From positions 4,464,001 through 4,528,000 of the forward strand of contig OZ257155.1 of assembly GCA_965279355.1 (NCBI GenBank): 64,000 nt of DNA. The letters run 5' to 3'. This document shows positions 34,634 to 43,839 of the stretch, piece by piece. How positions within the stretch are numbered: the first letter of the stretch is position 1; every line of letters starts with the position of its first letter. The translations under genes and the position numbers were made by a program. Source of the DNA: G965279355 sp965279355 (lineage in GTDB: Bacteria; Pseudomonadota; Alphaproteobacteria; CACIAM-22H2). The notes beneath the pieces were generated by a model that saw only the letters and a list, made by a program, of their open reading frames with translations, was not told the origin of the DNA and did no database searches.

Positions 34634-35203
34634 CTAGAGCGCCGCCGCCGCGGCGAGCACGGCCTCGACATGGCCGGCGACTTTGACGCTGCGCCAGATC
34701 TGGCGGATGACGCCCGTCCGGTCGATCAGGAACGTCGCGCGATCCATCCCCATGTATTCGCGGCCGTAGAGGCTCTTCTTGATCCACACGCCATAGGCAT
34801 GTGCGACCTTCGTTTCGGTGTCGGCGGCGAGCTTGAACTTCAAGCCGTACTTGCCGCGGAACCTGGCGTGGCTCGCCTCGGTGTCCTTTGAGATGCCGAT
34901 GATCTCGGCCTTGGCGCGGGAGAAATCCGGCAGCGAGTCATTAAACCCGCAGGCTTCCATGGTGCAGCCCGGCGTGTCGTCGCGCGGATAGAAATAGAGA
35001 ATGACGGTTCGCCCCCGCAGGGCGGACAGGGTGATCGTGCCGCTGCCGTCGGTGGGCAGCGTGAAATCAGGCGCCCTGTCGCCAACTTTGAGTCCGCCGG
35101 CCTTGGGGCCTTTGGCGGCGACGGCCTTTTTGGCAGGCGCCTTGGCGGGTTTTTTCGCCGCCGGCTTCTTCGCTTTAGCTTTTGTTTTCTTCTTCGCTGC
35201 CAT
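34634..35203 (-). CDS. bcp: Thioredoxin-dependent peroxiredoxin (Bcp/PrxQ) with Lys/Ala-rich N-terminal extension
   Basis: This 189-residue peroxidase reduces H2O2 and organic peroxides. Peroxidatic Cys80 lies in TPGCTMEAC and resolving Cys85 is five residues later, the PrxQ arrangement. About 35 residues precede the domain and consist mainly of Lys, Ala and Pro, like histone-H1-type tails; this could place the enzyme near DNA. The ATG at 35203 lies inside the 3' end of glnE (29-base overlap), so the two genes are translationally linked. Confidence 0.88.
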   Translation of the reverse strand: MAAKKKTKAKAKKPAAKKPAKAPAKKAVAAKGPKAGGLKVGDRAPDFTLPTDGSGTITLSALRGRTVILYFYPRDDTPGCTMEACGFNDSLPDFSRAKAEIIGISKDTEASHARFRGKYGLKFKLAADTETKVAHAYGVWIKKSLYGREYMGMDRATFLIDRTGVIRQIWRSVKVAGHVEAVLAAAAAL

Positions 35204-38189
35204 GACGGGCCCCCTCTTGATGCGGAATAAGCGTGTTGAAGATGTCCAGGACAAGTGCCGATTGCTGCCGGATTTGCGCCTCAAGCGCGGCGAAATCAGC
35301 GGCGCCGGCGGCACGGGCGAGAGCGGCTTTCAAACCCGGCGGTGCCGCGTCCGGCTCGAACACGCCCTCAATGGTCAGACGAAGCAAACCCTGGACCACC
35401 TGCCAGAGCCGCAATGCGTCGGTCAGGGTACGGCCGGGGCCGGTCCCCAGTACTTTGGCTTTGATGGCCCGCGCCAGCGCCTCGGCGGTGTTGGTGGCAA
35501 GCATGTCGGGATGTGCTGCCGCGTGACGGAGCTGAAGATATTGCGCAATGAACTCGACATCGATCAGACCGCCGCGCCAGTGCTTGATCTCCCAGGGCGC
35601 GATTCCTTTCTGCTCGGCAGCCATGCGCGCCCGCATATCGGCGACATCGGCGGTCAGCTTTGCGGAATCGCGCTTGCGCGTCAACACGTCGCGGATGGCC
35701 TTGCCGATACGATCGCGGAACGCGGCATGACCGGTAATCGCGCGCGCGCGGGTCAGCGCCAGATGTTCCCAGGTCCAGGCATCGTCGCGCTGATAGGCGA
35801 CGAAGCCGTCGAGGTTGGTGGCGATCGGTCCCTTGTTGCCCGACGGCCGGAGCCGGAGATCGAGTTCGTAGAGCGTGCCCTCGCCGGTGGCGACGGTGAT
35901 CGCGGTGATGAGACGCTGCGCGAACCGCTGATAGTAGAGACTGATGGGAAGAGGCTTCCCACCGCTCGATGTCTCGACGTTTGCGGGCGCGTTCCACAGG
36001 AACATGATGTCGAGATCGGACGTCACGGTCATTTCACGGCCGCCGAGCTTTCCGAACGCGACGATCGCGAAAGCACCGCCTTTGACGGTGCCATGGAGGC
36101 GGGTAAATTCGAGCTCGGCCGCGATCTGCAGTGCGGCGAGGGTTGCCTCGGCGACGTCGGCAAGCACCGCGCCGGCATCGCTGACTGGCAGCACCCCACG
36201 CAGCAGCTGTACGCCGATCTGGAATTCGCGCTCGCTCTTCCAGCGGCGCAGCACATCCAGCACGTCCTGGAAATCGGCCGCGGTGCGCAGGCCGCGCTCG
36301 AGATCTGCCGTCAGTCCGCCCAGATCCGGCGGCTTCAGCAGGAATTCGGGAGACAGGACGCTATCGAGAAGATGTGTGTGTGAACTCAGGAGATCGGCGA
36401 GGCGCGGTGCATCGCCCATGACGTCGGCGACGAGGTCGAGCAGCGCCGGATTGGAATGGAACAGCGAGAAGAGCTGCACGCCGGCCGGCAGGCGCGAGAG
36501 AAACTGATCGAAACGCGCAAAGGCCGTGTCTGGCTGCGCAGTGCGGCCGATCGCCTGCAAAAGGGACGGCATCAGTTCCGTCAGCAATTCGCGGGCCCGC
36601 ACGCTGCGCATCGCGCGATAGCGGCCATGATGCCAGCCGCGCACGGTCGCGGCGACGGTTGTCGGCTCGCTGAAGCCGAGCTGGGTCAGCGTCTCCAGTG
36701 TTGCCGGATCGTCATCGGTTCCGGTGAAGACGAGATTGCCGCCGGGGCCACTCAATTCCGGCGCTTCCTCGAACAGCTCCGCATAATGGCGTTCGACCCG
36801 CGTCAGATGCCCATGCAGGTCGTCGCGGAACTGCGCCGGCCGGGCGTAGCCGAGAAAGGTTGCCAGGGCATCGAGGTCTTCATCGTTCGATGGCAGTTCC
36901 TGGGTCTGCTTGTCATCGATCATCTGCAGCCGATGCTCGACACGGCGATGGAATTCGTAAGAGGCGATCATGTCGCGCGCCGTCTCAGGCTTGACGCGTC
37001 CGGCATGGGTGAGGGCGGTGATCGCCTCGCATGTCCCCGACGGGCGCAGCTCGGGTGAGCGGCCGCCCCAGATGAGCTGCTGCGTCTGCGCGAAGAACTC
37101 GACCTCGCGGATGCCGCCGCGGCCGAGCTTGATGTTGTGACCGGCGATGGCAACTTCCGCGCCGCCATGATGCGCGTTGATTTGCCGCTTGATCGAATGG
37201 ATGTCCTGGATCGCCGCGAAGTCGAGGTTCTTCCGCCAGATGAAGGGAACCATGCCGCGCAGGAACTCGGCGCCGGCTTCGCGATCGCCCGCGACGATGC
37301 GCGCCTTGATCATCGCGGCGCGCTCCCAGTTCTGTCCCAGGCTTTCGTAATACGCCTCGGCCGCCAGCGTGGTCATCGCGGCCGGGGTCGCGCCGGGATC
37401 GGGGCGCAGACGAAGATCGGTGCGGAAGACGTAGCCTTCGGGCCGACGCTCCTCGAGAATCCTGACAAGGTTGTGCGTGAGCCGCACGAACACCGATTGC
37501 AGCGCGTCCGGATCGTCGGTGACGATACGCTCGGGATCGTAGAAGACGATGAAATCGATATCGCTGGAGTAGTTCAGCTCGCGTGCGCCATGCTTGCCCA
37601 TGCCAAGGATGACAAGCCCGGAGCCGCGTTCGGGATCCTTGGGATGCTTGAGCTTGATCGTGCCGTCCGCCGCCGCTTTCCGTAACAGATGGCGCGCGGC
37701 GAGGCTGAGCGACAGGTCGGCGCAGTCGCTGAGCGCCCGGGTTACCTTTTCCAGCGGCCACAGGCCGCCGATATCGGCCAGCGCCACGGCAAGGGCGAGG
37801 CGCCGCTTGCTGTGCCGCAGTTCGCTCATCAGCGTGGATTGGTCGACCGCGCCGCCCAGCTGCGTATTCAGCGTGGCCAGTAGCTCAGGGACGGTCTTGT
37901 CCGGTCCCGTCTGCAGCAGGCGGATCGCGAATTCAGGGTCGCCGGTCAGGCTGTCGGAAAGATAGGGGCTGTTACCGAAGATGGCGCCGAGCAGAGCCTT
38001 CCCGGCTTTGGTTTGCGCCAGCTTCTTGGCGAAGTCGCGCTCGGCCCGCTTTTCCAGCGCCTCCACGGCTTCCAGCCAGTTGCCGAAACCAAGTTCGGCC
38101 TGCTCGGAACTGGCGGATTTCGGCCAGCGGGCCTCGGCGAATCCGGCGTATAAATGTTTCGTGTCCCGTGGCGCCATTTTGCAGCACAC
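35175..38189 (-). CDS. glnE: Bifunctional glutamine synthetase adenylyltransferase/deadenylylase
   Basis: This 1004-residue enzyme adenylylates and deadenylylates glutamine synthetase according to the nitrogen signal from PII. Both nucleotidyltransferase domains are intact: the N-terminal deadenylylase (GKHGARELNYSSDIDF near 200-215) and the C-terminal adenylylase (GKLGGREMTVTSDLDI near 715-730), each followed by a helical GlnD-UR-like domain. The start may be at 38177 (MAPRDTKHLY) rather than 38189. It is divergent from the AsmA-like gene and overlaps bcp downstream. Confidence 0.94.
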   Translation of the reverse strand: MCCKMAPRDTKHLYAGFAEARWPKSASSEQAELGFGNWLEAVEALEKRAERDFAKKLAQTKAGKALLGAIFGNSPYLSDSLTGDPEFAIRLLQTGPDKTVPELLATLNTQLGGAVDQSTLMSELRHSKRRLALAVALADIGGLWPLEKVTRALSDCADLSLSLAARHLLRKAAADGTIKLKHPKDPERGSGLVILGMGKHGARELNYSSDIDFIVFYDPERIVTDDPDALQSVFVRLTHNLVRILEERRPEGYVFRTDLRLRPDPGATPAAMTTLAAEAYYESLGQNWERAAMIKARIVAGDREAGAEFLRGMVPFIWRKNLDFAAIQDIHSIKRQINAHHGGAEVAIAGHNIKLGRGGIREVEFFAQTQQLIWGGRSPELRPSGTCEAITALTHAGRVKPETARDMIASYEFHRRVEHRLQMIDDKQTQELPSNDEDLDALATFLGYARPAQFRDDLHGHLTRVERHYAELFEEAPELSGPGGNLVFTGTDDDPATLETLTQLGFSEPTTVAATVRGWHHGRYRAMRSVRARELLTELMPSLLQAIGRTAQPDTAFARFDQFLSRLPAGVQLFSLFHSNPALLDLVADVMGDAPRLADLLSSHTHLLDSVLSPEFLLKPPDLGGLTADLERGLRTAADFQDVLDVLRRWKSEREFQIGVQLLRGVLPVSDAGAVLADVAEATLAALQIAAELEFTRLHGTVKGGAFAIVAFGKLGGREMTVTSDLDIMFLWNAPANVETSSGGKPLPISLYYQRFAQRLITAITVATGEGTLYELDLRLRPSGNKGPIATNLDGFVAYQRDDAWTWEHLALTRARAITGHAAFRDRIGKAIRDVLTRKRDSAKLTADVADMRARMAAEQKGIAPWEIKHWRGGLIDVEFIAQYLQLRHAAAHPDMLATNTAEALARAIKAKVLGTGPGRTLTDALRLWQVVQGLLRLTIEGVFEPDAAPPGLKAALARAAGAADFAALEAQIRQQSALVLDIFNTLIPHQEGARHGSEEENKS

Positions 38190-38257
38190 TGGATGCGCCG
38201 GGGAGGGCGGGTCAAGCCTCGTTAACGGCTTGGGCAGACGAGAAAGGGCTTTAACCG

Positions 38258-41200
38258 TTGGTCTTCGGCCGCGTTTCGCGCACGGCGTTCGATATCTTCC
38301 TGACGCTGGGCGTACTGATCGTCATCGGCGTCGGGCTGCTCGGCTGGCGTCTGTCGTCGGGCCCTATTTCGCTCGGCTTTTTGACCCCGTTGATCGAGCA
38401 TGCGCTGTCGTCGGAAGACGATTCCCTGACCGTCGATATGGACGACACCATCCTTGCCTGGGGCGGATGGCGCCGGACCTTCGATATCCGCATGACCGGC
38501 GTTCGGGTGATCGGTTCGCAGGGCCGGTTGCTCCTCGAAGTTCCCGATGTTGCCCTCAGCCTGTCGGCGCGCGCCATGCTGCTGCACGGGCTGATCGCGC
38601 CGACGTCGCTGGAGATCACCGGCCTGCAACTGGCGCTGTCGCGCAATGCACAGGGCGAGCTTCATTTCAGGAGCTCCGCCGATGTGCCTTCGCCCGACAT
38701 TCCCGATCAGCATTCGCCGCTGGAAGGGCTGGTCGCCGAGCTGCTGGCGCCGCCTGATCCCGAGCGCAGCCTCGGTTATCTGCGCAGCGTCACGGTTCGT
38801 GGCGTCGGTGTCACCGTCGCCGACGAAGCGAGCGGGCGGACCTGGATAGCGCGGGAAGCGGATATCACCGCCTACCGCGACGAAGGCGGGCTGCGCCTTG
38901 AATCGACGGCTGTTGCCGATATCGGCGGCAAGCCGATGGCTCTCTCCGCCACCGGCAGCTATCTGATGCGCGACCGGCTGCTGAACGTCGCGGTCGGCCT
39001 GAACAATGTCGATCCCGCGCAGCTTGCGAGCGTGGACCCGGCTCTGTCCGGGCTTACCGGCATCGATGTCGCGCTGAGCGGCACCGTTCGTCTCACCTTC
39101 GATCAGCAGCTCCGGATGGTGAATGCCGCCTTCGATCTTGCCGGCGAGCGCGGCCGTCTGAGCGGGCGGGCCTTCAAGCTGCCGGCCGATGTCGAGGTTC
39201 GACGCGTGGCCATGCGCGGGCGTTTGCCGCAGGGCTTCTCGATTGTGGAACTCGACGATGCCCAGGTCGATCTGGGCGGCCCCACGATCGGCCTGCGCGG
39301 CCGGATTACCGGCCTCGATGCGCGCGCGCAGGCCGAGGGCCAGGTGACGGCGCGCAACGTGCCGACCAACGATCTGCGGCGGCTGTGGCCGCAGGGTCTG
39401 GGCGAAAACGCGCGACGGTGGATCGTCGATAACCTGTCCGAAGGACAGGTGCATGAGGCCGCGGCTGCCTTTGCCGCGAAAGCCGGCGAGGGCGCGGATG
39501 TGCCGTGGAGTGTCGATCGCCTCGACGGCACGCTGCGCTTTACCGGCCTGACCGTGAACTATCTCAATCCGATGCCGAAAGTTCGCGGAATCGACGGCCA
39601 GGCGCGCTTCGATGCCAGCCGCTTCGATATCACCGGTGGTGGTGGTGGCGTCGGCGGGTTGCGCATTGCCGCGGCTCAGGTGGCTTTGACCGCGCTCGAA
39701 ACCGACGACGAGCATGCGGCGATCGACGTGACGATCAACGGCCCGGTTCGCGAGGCGCTCGATCTGGTCGACGGCCCGCCGCTCGGCTATCTCAAGAAGA
39801 TCGATCTCCTGCCGTCGGATTTCACCGGCGATGCCGCCATCCAGCTTGTCCTGAAATTTCCGCTCAAGCGTACGCTGAAAATGGACGAACTGTCGGTGCT
39901 GGCGACCGCGCAAGTGACGCGTCTCACGCAAAAGAACGCGGCGTTCGGCCAGGACATCTCCAATGGCGACGTGCGCGTCAAGGTCGACCGGGACGGTCTC
40001 GATCTCGCCGGCCGGATTGTGCTGGCGACGACCCCGGCGGATGTCGAGGTACGGCGAAATTTTGCCGATAGCGCGCCGTTCGTCGGCCGGACCCGGGCGC
40101 GCGGAACGATCGGTACGATTGCGCGGACCCAGTTCGGCTTCGATCTTCTGCCTTATGTCGACGGCCCGACAGCGCTGGTCGTCGACTATGTCGAACGACG
40201 CGGCGGCATGAACGAGGCCAGTATCGACGCGACGCTCGACGATGCCACGCTGACGCTGGCGCCTTTCGAATGGCAGAAGCCGCCGGGACAGAAAGGGGCT
40301 GCCAGGCTGCGCATTCCGGTTATCGGCGGGAAGGTGAAGGAAATCTCCGAGTTTCAGGTCGTGGTCGACGATCCTGCAAACGGTGCGCAGGCCGCCGGGT
40401 GGATCGGATTTTCACCCGACGGAGGGTCGATCGCACGGATCGATCTTTCGAAGCTGAAGCTTGGACTGACCGAAGGGTCGGGTTCTTATGCGAGGACCGA
40501 CACAGATCTTGTCATTACTGCCGCAGGGCCGGCGTTCGATGCGGGGCCATTTCTGCGCGACCGCAGCACGCCCGATCCCAATCGACCGCTGCTGACGCTG
40601 AGCGTGGAAGTGGACCGTCTGTATCTCGCCGATGATCGCAGTCTTGATTCGGTTCGCTTTCGCGGACAGCGCAGCGCCGAGCGCTGGGAAACGATCGAAC
40701 TCTCCGCCTATACCGGCGATGGCGCGAAGCTCGACAGCCAGGTGGTGCTGGTCCTTGCCAAGGAGCAGGACCGCCAGGCGCTCGAAATGTCCGCCGCCGA
40801 TGCCGGAGCTTTCCTCAAGGCGCTCGATATCTCCAAGAATGTTGTCGGCGGCCGGCTCGAGGCACGCGGGGCGACCGACGACAAACGTCCGGGCCGCCCG
40901 GTTGTTGGCAATCTTAATATCAGCGAGTTCCGTGTTGTGCGGGCGCCGGTGCTGGCGCGTGTTCTTGGCGTCGCCCTGCTAACCGGCATTCTCGATACGC
41001 TGCGTGGCGAGGGCATCGGCTTCACCGGACTCTATGTCGATTTCGCCTTTGCCGAGCCGGTGTTCGAAGTGCTGAACGCGCGCGGGTCCGGCCCTGCCAT
41101 CGGCATAACGGCGCGCGGGATCGTGAACATAGAAGCGGAAACGATCGATATCGACGGGACGATCGTGCCCGCCAATGCTCTGAACAGCCTGCCGGCCCGG

Positions 41201-41425
41201 ATTCCTCTGATCGGAGAATTGCTGACCGGCGGCGGCGGCGGTCTCTTCGCGGCTCTCTATCGCGTGAACGGACCGCTTGAAGATCCGCGCGTGACGGTCA
41301 ATCCACTGTCGACCCTCGCGCCGGGCTTTCTGCGCAATCTCTTCGGCGTTTTCGGCGGCGTATCGGGACCGCCAACCGACTGGGATGAAGAGCGCGCGCG
41401 CCAGGAACGGAATCAGATGCAATAG
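38258..41425 (+). CDS. AsmA/YhdP-like membrane protein (DUF3971 type)
   Basis: This 1055-residue protein has one N-terminal transmembrane helix (about 12-33) followed by a long beta-rich periplasmic region, ending with an AsmA-like C-terminal module (GVALLTGILDTLRGEGIGFTGLYVDF in part, then GITARGIVNIEAETIDIDGTIVPA). YhdP-type proteins are thought to bridge inner and outer membranes and carry phospholipids. The start is TTG, with AGAAAGG upstream and no in-frame ATG nearby. It is divergent from glnE. Confidence 0.85.
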   Translation: MVFGRVSRTAFDIFLTLGVLIVIGVGLLGWRLSSGPISLGFLTPLIEHALSSEDDSLTVDMDDTILAWGGWRRTFDIRMTGVRVIGSQGRLLLEVPDVALSLSARAMLLHGLIAPTSLEITGLQLALSRNAQGELHFRSSADVPSPDIPDQHSPLEGLVAELLAPPDPERSLGYLRSVTVRGVGVTVADEASGRTWIAREADITAYRDEGGLRLESTAVADIGGKPMALSATGSYLMRDRLLNVAVGLNNVDPAQLASVDPALSGLTGIDVALSGTVRLTFDQQLRMVNAAFDLAGERGRLSGRAFKLPADVEVRRVAMRGRLPQGFSIVELDDAQVDLGGPTIGLRGRITGLDARAQAEGQVTARNVPTNDLRRLWPQGLGENARRWIVDNLSEGQVHEAAAAFAAKAGEGADVPWSVDRLDGTLRFTGLTVNYLNPMPKVRGIDGQARFDASRFDITGGGGGVGGLRIAAAQVALTALETDDEHAAIDVTINGPVREALDLVDGPPLGYLKKIDLLPSDFTGDAAIQLVLKFPLKRTLKMDELSVLATAQVTRLTQKNAAFGQDISNGDVRVKVDRDGLDLAGRIVLATTPADVEVRRNFADSAPFVGRTRARGTIGTIARTQFGFDLLPYVDGPTALVVDYVERRGGMNEASIDATLDDATLTLAPFEWQKPPGQKGAARLRIPVIGGKVKEISEFQVVVDDPANGAQAAGWIGFSPDGGSIARIDLSKLKLGLTEGSGSYARTDTDLVITAAGPAFDAGPFLRDRSTPDPNRPLLTLSVEVDRLYLADDRSLDSVRFRGQRSAERWETIELSAYTGDGAKLDSQVVLVLAKEQDRQALEMSAADAGAFLKALDISKNVVGGRLEARGATDDKRPGRPVVGNLNISEFRVVRAPVLARVLGVALLTGILDTLRGEGIGFTGLYVDFAFAEPVFEVLNARGSGPAIGITARGIVNIEAETIDIDGTIVPANALNSLPARIPLIGELLTGGGGGLFAALYRVNGPLEDPRVTVNPLSTLAPGFLRNLFGVFGGVSGPPTDWDEERARQERNQMQ

Positions 41426-41467
41426 AAAAAGGCGCAGCGCCGCTGAGCAGGGCGGAATAGTTGCGTT

Positions 41468-41494
41468 TGTCTACTAGTTGCGGTTCAGTAGACA
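41468..41494. promoter_or_regulatory. Perfect inverted repeat upstream of the ABC binding-protein gene
   Basis: TGTCTACT (41468-41475) and AGTAGACA (41487-41494) are exact inverted repeats with 11 bases between. The arms are centred about two helical turns apart, fitting a dimeric repressor. It lies 38 bases before the ATG at 41532. A leader-mRNA hairpin is the alternative. No regulator gene is adjacent. Confidence 0.5.
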
Positions 41495-41531
41495 CCGGAC
41501 CGGCACAGCCGGCCTTTACGGGAGGAACCTC

Positions 41532-42503
41532 ATGGCGATTTACTCAATGCGCAATGGCGCCGCCCTTGCCTTGTCGATGTTGGCGCTTGTCGCCGCGGGT
41601 GATGTCGCGGCACAGGAAAAGCTGCGGGTCGGTAAATCCGTTTCAACCTCTTTTGCCATTGCGAGCGTCAATGTTGGCATGGAGGCCGGTGTCTGGAAGA
41701 AGCTCGGAATCGATATCGAGGCGCCGTCGTTCCGCGGCGATGCGCAGATGCAGCAGGCGATGGCGTCCAATTCGGTCGATATCGGAATCGGATCCGGCCC
41801 GGGTCTCGGTTATGTCGCCAAGGGCGTGCCGGTGAAGGGCATTGCCGCGATGGCGGGCAAGCCGCTCAGCATGTGCATCATCGTCTCGCCGGATTCGAAT
41901 TTGAAAACCGTCGCCGACCTGAAGGGACAGAAAATCGGTGTCACCACCGCCGGGTCCCTGACCGACTGGCTGGTGCGCGAACTGGGGCGGCAGCAGGGCT
42001 GGGGCCCGACCGGCATCGAGCCGCTGCCGATGGGCACGATGCGAACCCGTCTTGCAGCGATGAAAACCGGCCAGATCGCGGGCTCGGTCCAGGAAGTTTC
42101 GAACGCCATCGAGCTTGAGCAGCAGGGCGAAGCGAAGATCTTTATGCAGCTCGGTGACATCGTTCCGCACTTTCATACCCATGTTCTGTTCGCGCGCAAC
42201 GAGCTGATCGAGAAGAACCCGGAACTGGTTCGCAAATTCCTGGTCGGCTGGTTTCAAACGGTCGCCCTGATGAAGCGCGATAAGGCGCTGACGGTGCGGG
42301 TGATCTCGAAGCAGATCGAGGTTTCCGAGGCGGTTGCCAGCCGGACCTACGATCTCATGATGGGGATGCTGTCGGACGACGGCGTCTTCGACGACAGGGC
42401 GATGGACGTGCTGAAGCGCTCCTATGTCGAGCTCGGTATTCTTGAGAAGGAGCCGGATCCGAAGTCGCTCTATACCGACCAATTTGTGCCAGTGAAGCTC
42501 TGA
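41532..42503 (+). CDS. ABC transporter substrate-binding protein (SsuA/THI5-like, NMT1 family)
   Basis: This 323-residue exported protein has a signal peptide ending near GDVAAQ, then EKLRVGKSVSTSFAIASVNVG. NSVDIGIGSGPGL, LKGQKIGVTTAGSLTDWLV and MKTGQIAGSVQ match the taurine/nitrate/pyrimidine-precursor type receptors. The ATG at 41532 has a strong GGAGGAA site. No ATPase or permease gene is adjacent, so it is an orphan in the window. The ligand is unknown. Confidence 0.85.
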   Translation: MAIYSMRNGAALALSMLALVAAGDVAAQEKLRVGKSVSTSFAIASVNVGMEAGVWKKLGIDIEAPSFRGDAQMQQAMASNSVDIGIGSGPGLGYVAKGVPVKGIAAMAGKPLSMCIIVSPDSNLKTVADLKGQKIGVTTAGSLTDWLVRELGRQQGWGPTGIEPLPMGTMRTRLAAMKTGQIAGSVQEVSNAIELEQQGEAKIFMQLGDIVPHFHTHVLFARNELIEKNPELVRKFLVGWFQTVALMKRDKALTVRVISKQIEVSEAVASRTYDLMMGMLSDDGVFDDRAMDVLKRSYVELGILEKEPDPKSLYTDQFVPVKL

Positions 42504-42511
42504 TCCCTGTC

Positions 42512-42544
42512 AGCGCAGATTCTTCGGCAGGAAGAAGCTGCGCT
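42512..42544. terminator. Long hairpin between convergent ABC-receptor and tyrS genes
   Basis: AGCGCAG (42512-42518) pairs with CTGCGCT (42538-42544), and inside it TTCTTC (42520-42525) pairs with GAAGAA (42531-42536) around GGCAG, with one A-G mismatch. The right arm includes part of the tyrS stop codon. There is no T-run, so it may stop ribosome-free transcripts or protect 3' ends in both directions. Confidence 0.6.
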
Positions 42545-43793
42545 AGACCGCTTTCACCAGCGCGTGGCGCTTCTTGCCGGCGGAGAGCTTGATCGCGCCA
42601 TCGGCGCCCATGTCGCTCATGCCGATTATGCGGGCCTCGTTGTCGAGCGCGCCGTCGTTGAGACGCGCGCCGCTCTGCTTGATGAGGCGCCGGGCTTCGC
42701 CGTTGCTGGCGGCAAGGCCGGCGCGGCGCAACAGCTCGGCGGCGGGAATGCCCTTTTCGAGTTCTGCGCGTGGCACCTCAATCGTCGGCAGCGCTGCGCC
42801 TGATGTGCCCTGTTCGAATGTCTGACGCGCCGTTTCGGCCGCCGCGAGGGCAGCGGTCTTGCCATGGCAGAGTTTCGTCGCTTCGGTGGCGAGGATTTTC
42901 TTCGCTTCGTTGATTTCGGCACCGCCGAGTTTTTCCAGGCGCGCGATTTCGTCCAGCGGCAGATCGGTGAAGAGCCGCATGAAACGCGCAACGTCGGCAT
43001 CCTCTGTGTTGCGCCAGAACTGCCAGTAGTCGTACGTGCTGAGCCGGTCCGGATTCAGCCATACCGCGCCCTGCGCAGTCTTGCCCATCTTGGCGCCGGA
43101 CGATGTGGTCATCAGCGGCGTCGTCAGACCGAACAGCGACAGTTCGTGCATGCGGCGGCCGAGATCGACGCCCATGATGATGTTGCCCCACTGGTCGGAG
43201 CCGCCCATCTGAAGCGTGCAGTCATAGCGCTTCGCTAGTTCGCCGAAATCGTAAGCCTGCAGAATCATGTAGTTGAATTCGAGGAACGACAGCGGCTGGT
43301 CGCGTTCCAGCCGCAGGCGCACGGAATCCATGGTCAGCATGCGGTTGACCGAGAAATGGCGGCCGACATCGCGCAGCAGCGGAATGTATTTCAGCTCGTC
43401 CAGCCATTCCGCGTTGTTGGCCATGACGGCGCCGTTGGCGCCGTCGAAGCTGAGAAAGCGGGCGAAGGTCTGCCGGATCGAGGCCATGTTGGCATCGATC
43501 ATCTCGACGGTCAGAAGCTGGCGCGTCTCATCCTTGCCGGATGGATCGCCGATCTTGGTGGTGCCGCCGCCCATCAGCGGCAGCGGCCGATGGCCGGTCT
43601 TCTGCAGCCAGCGTAGCATCATGATCGACACGAGATTGCCGATATGGAGCGAATTGGCGGTGCAGTCATAGCCGACATATGCGGTCAGCCGGCCGGTGCG
43701 CGCCTTCTCATCGAGCCCTTCGGGATCGGTGATCTGGTGGATATAGCCCCGCTCGGAGAGGACCTGCAGAAAGTCTGATTTGAACTGCGCCAT
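42543..43793 (-). CDS. tyrS: Tyrosyl-tRNA synthetase
   Basis: This 416-residue class I synthetase charges tRNA-Tyr. The HIGN motif is at 50-53 (GYDCTANSLHIGNL), the tyrosine pocket includes YMILQAYDF and GGSDQWGNI, and the KMSKS loop is KMGKT near 230. A C-terminal S4-like RNA-binding domain ends the protein (AGLAASNGEARRLIKQSGARLN). The ATG at 43793 begins the domain; an extended frame upstream would overlap anmK. It is divergent from anmK with 46 bases between starts. Confidence 0.95.
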   Translation of the reverse strand: MAQFKSDFLQVLSERGYIHQITDPEGLDEKARTGRLTAYVGYDCTANSLHIGNLVSIMMLRWLQKTGHRPLPLMGGGTTKIGDPSGKDETRQLLTVEMIDANMASIRQTFARFLSFDGANGAVMANNAEWLDELKYIPLLRDVGRHFSVNRMLTMDSVRLRLERDQPLSFLEFNYMILQAYDFGELAKRYDCTLQMGGSDQWGNIIMGVDLGRRMHELSLFGLTTPLMTTSSGAKMGKTAQGAVWLNPDRLSTYDYWQFWRNTEDADVARFMRLFTDLPLDEIARLEKLGGAEINEAKKILATEATKLCHGKTAALAAAETARQTFEQGTSGAALPTIEVPRAELEKGIPAAELLRRAGLAASNGEARRLIKQSGARLNDGALDNEARIIGMSDMGADGAIKLSAGKKRHALVKAV

Positions 43794-43839
43794 GGCGGCG
43801 TCGTTTACCACAGGCCGTGCGTTCGTCACAATCAAGCCC

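Noticed and set aside
38222..39931. 569-codon open frame opposite the AsmA-like gene
   Set aside because: Composition is that of a reverse-complement shadow, and the plus-strand protein has a membrane anchor and coherent beta-rich sequence throughout.
42512..42544. Ordinary intrinsic terminator
   Set aside because: The stem is strong but neither strand has a T-run after it; kept only as a convergent hairpin.
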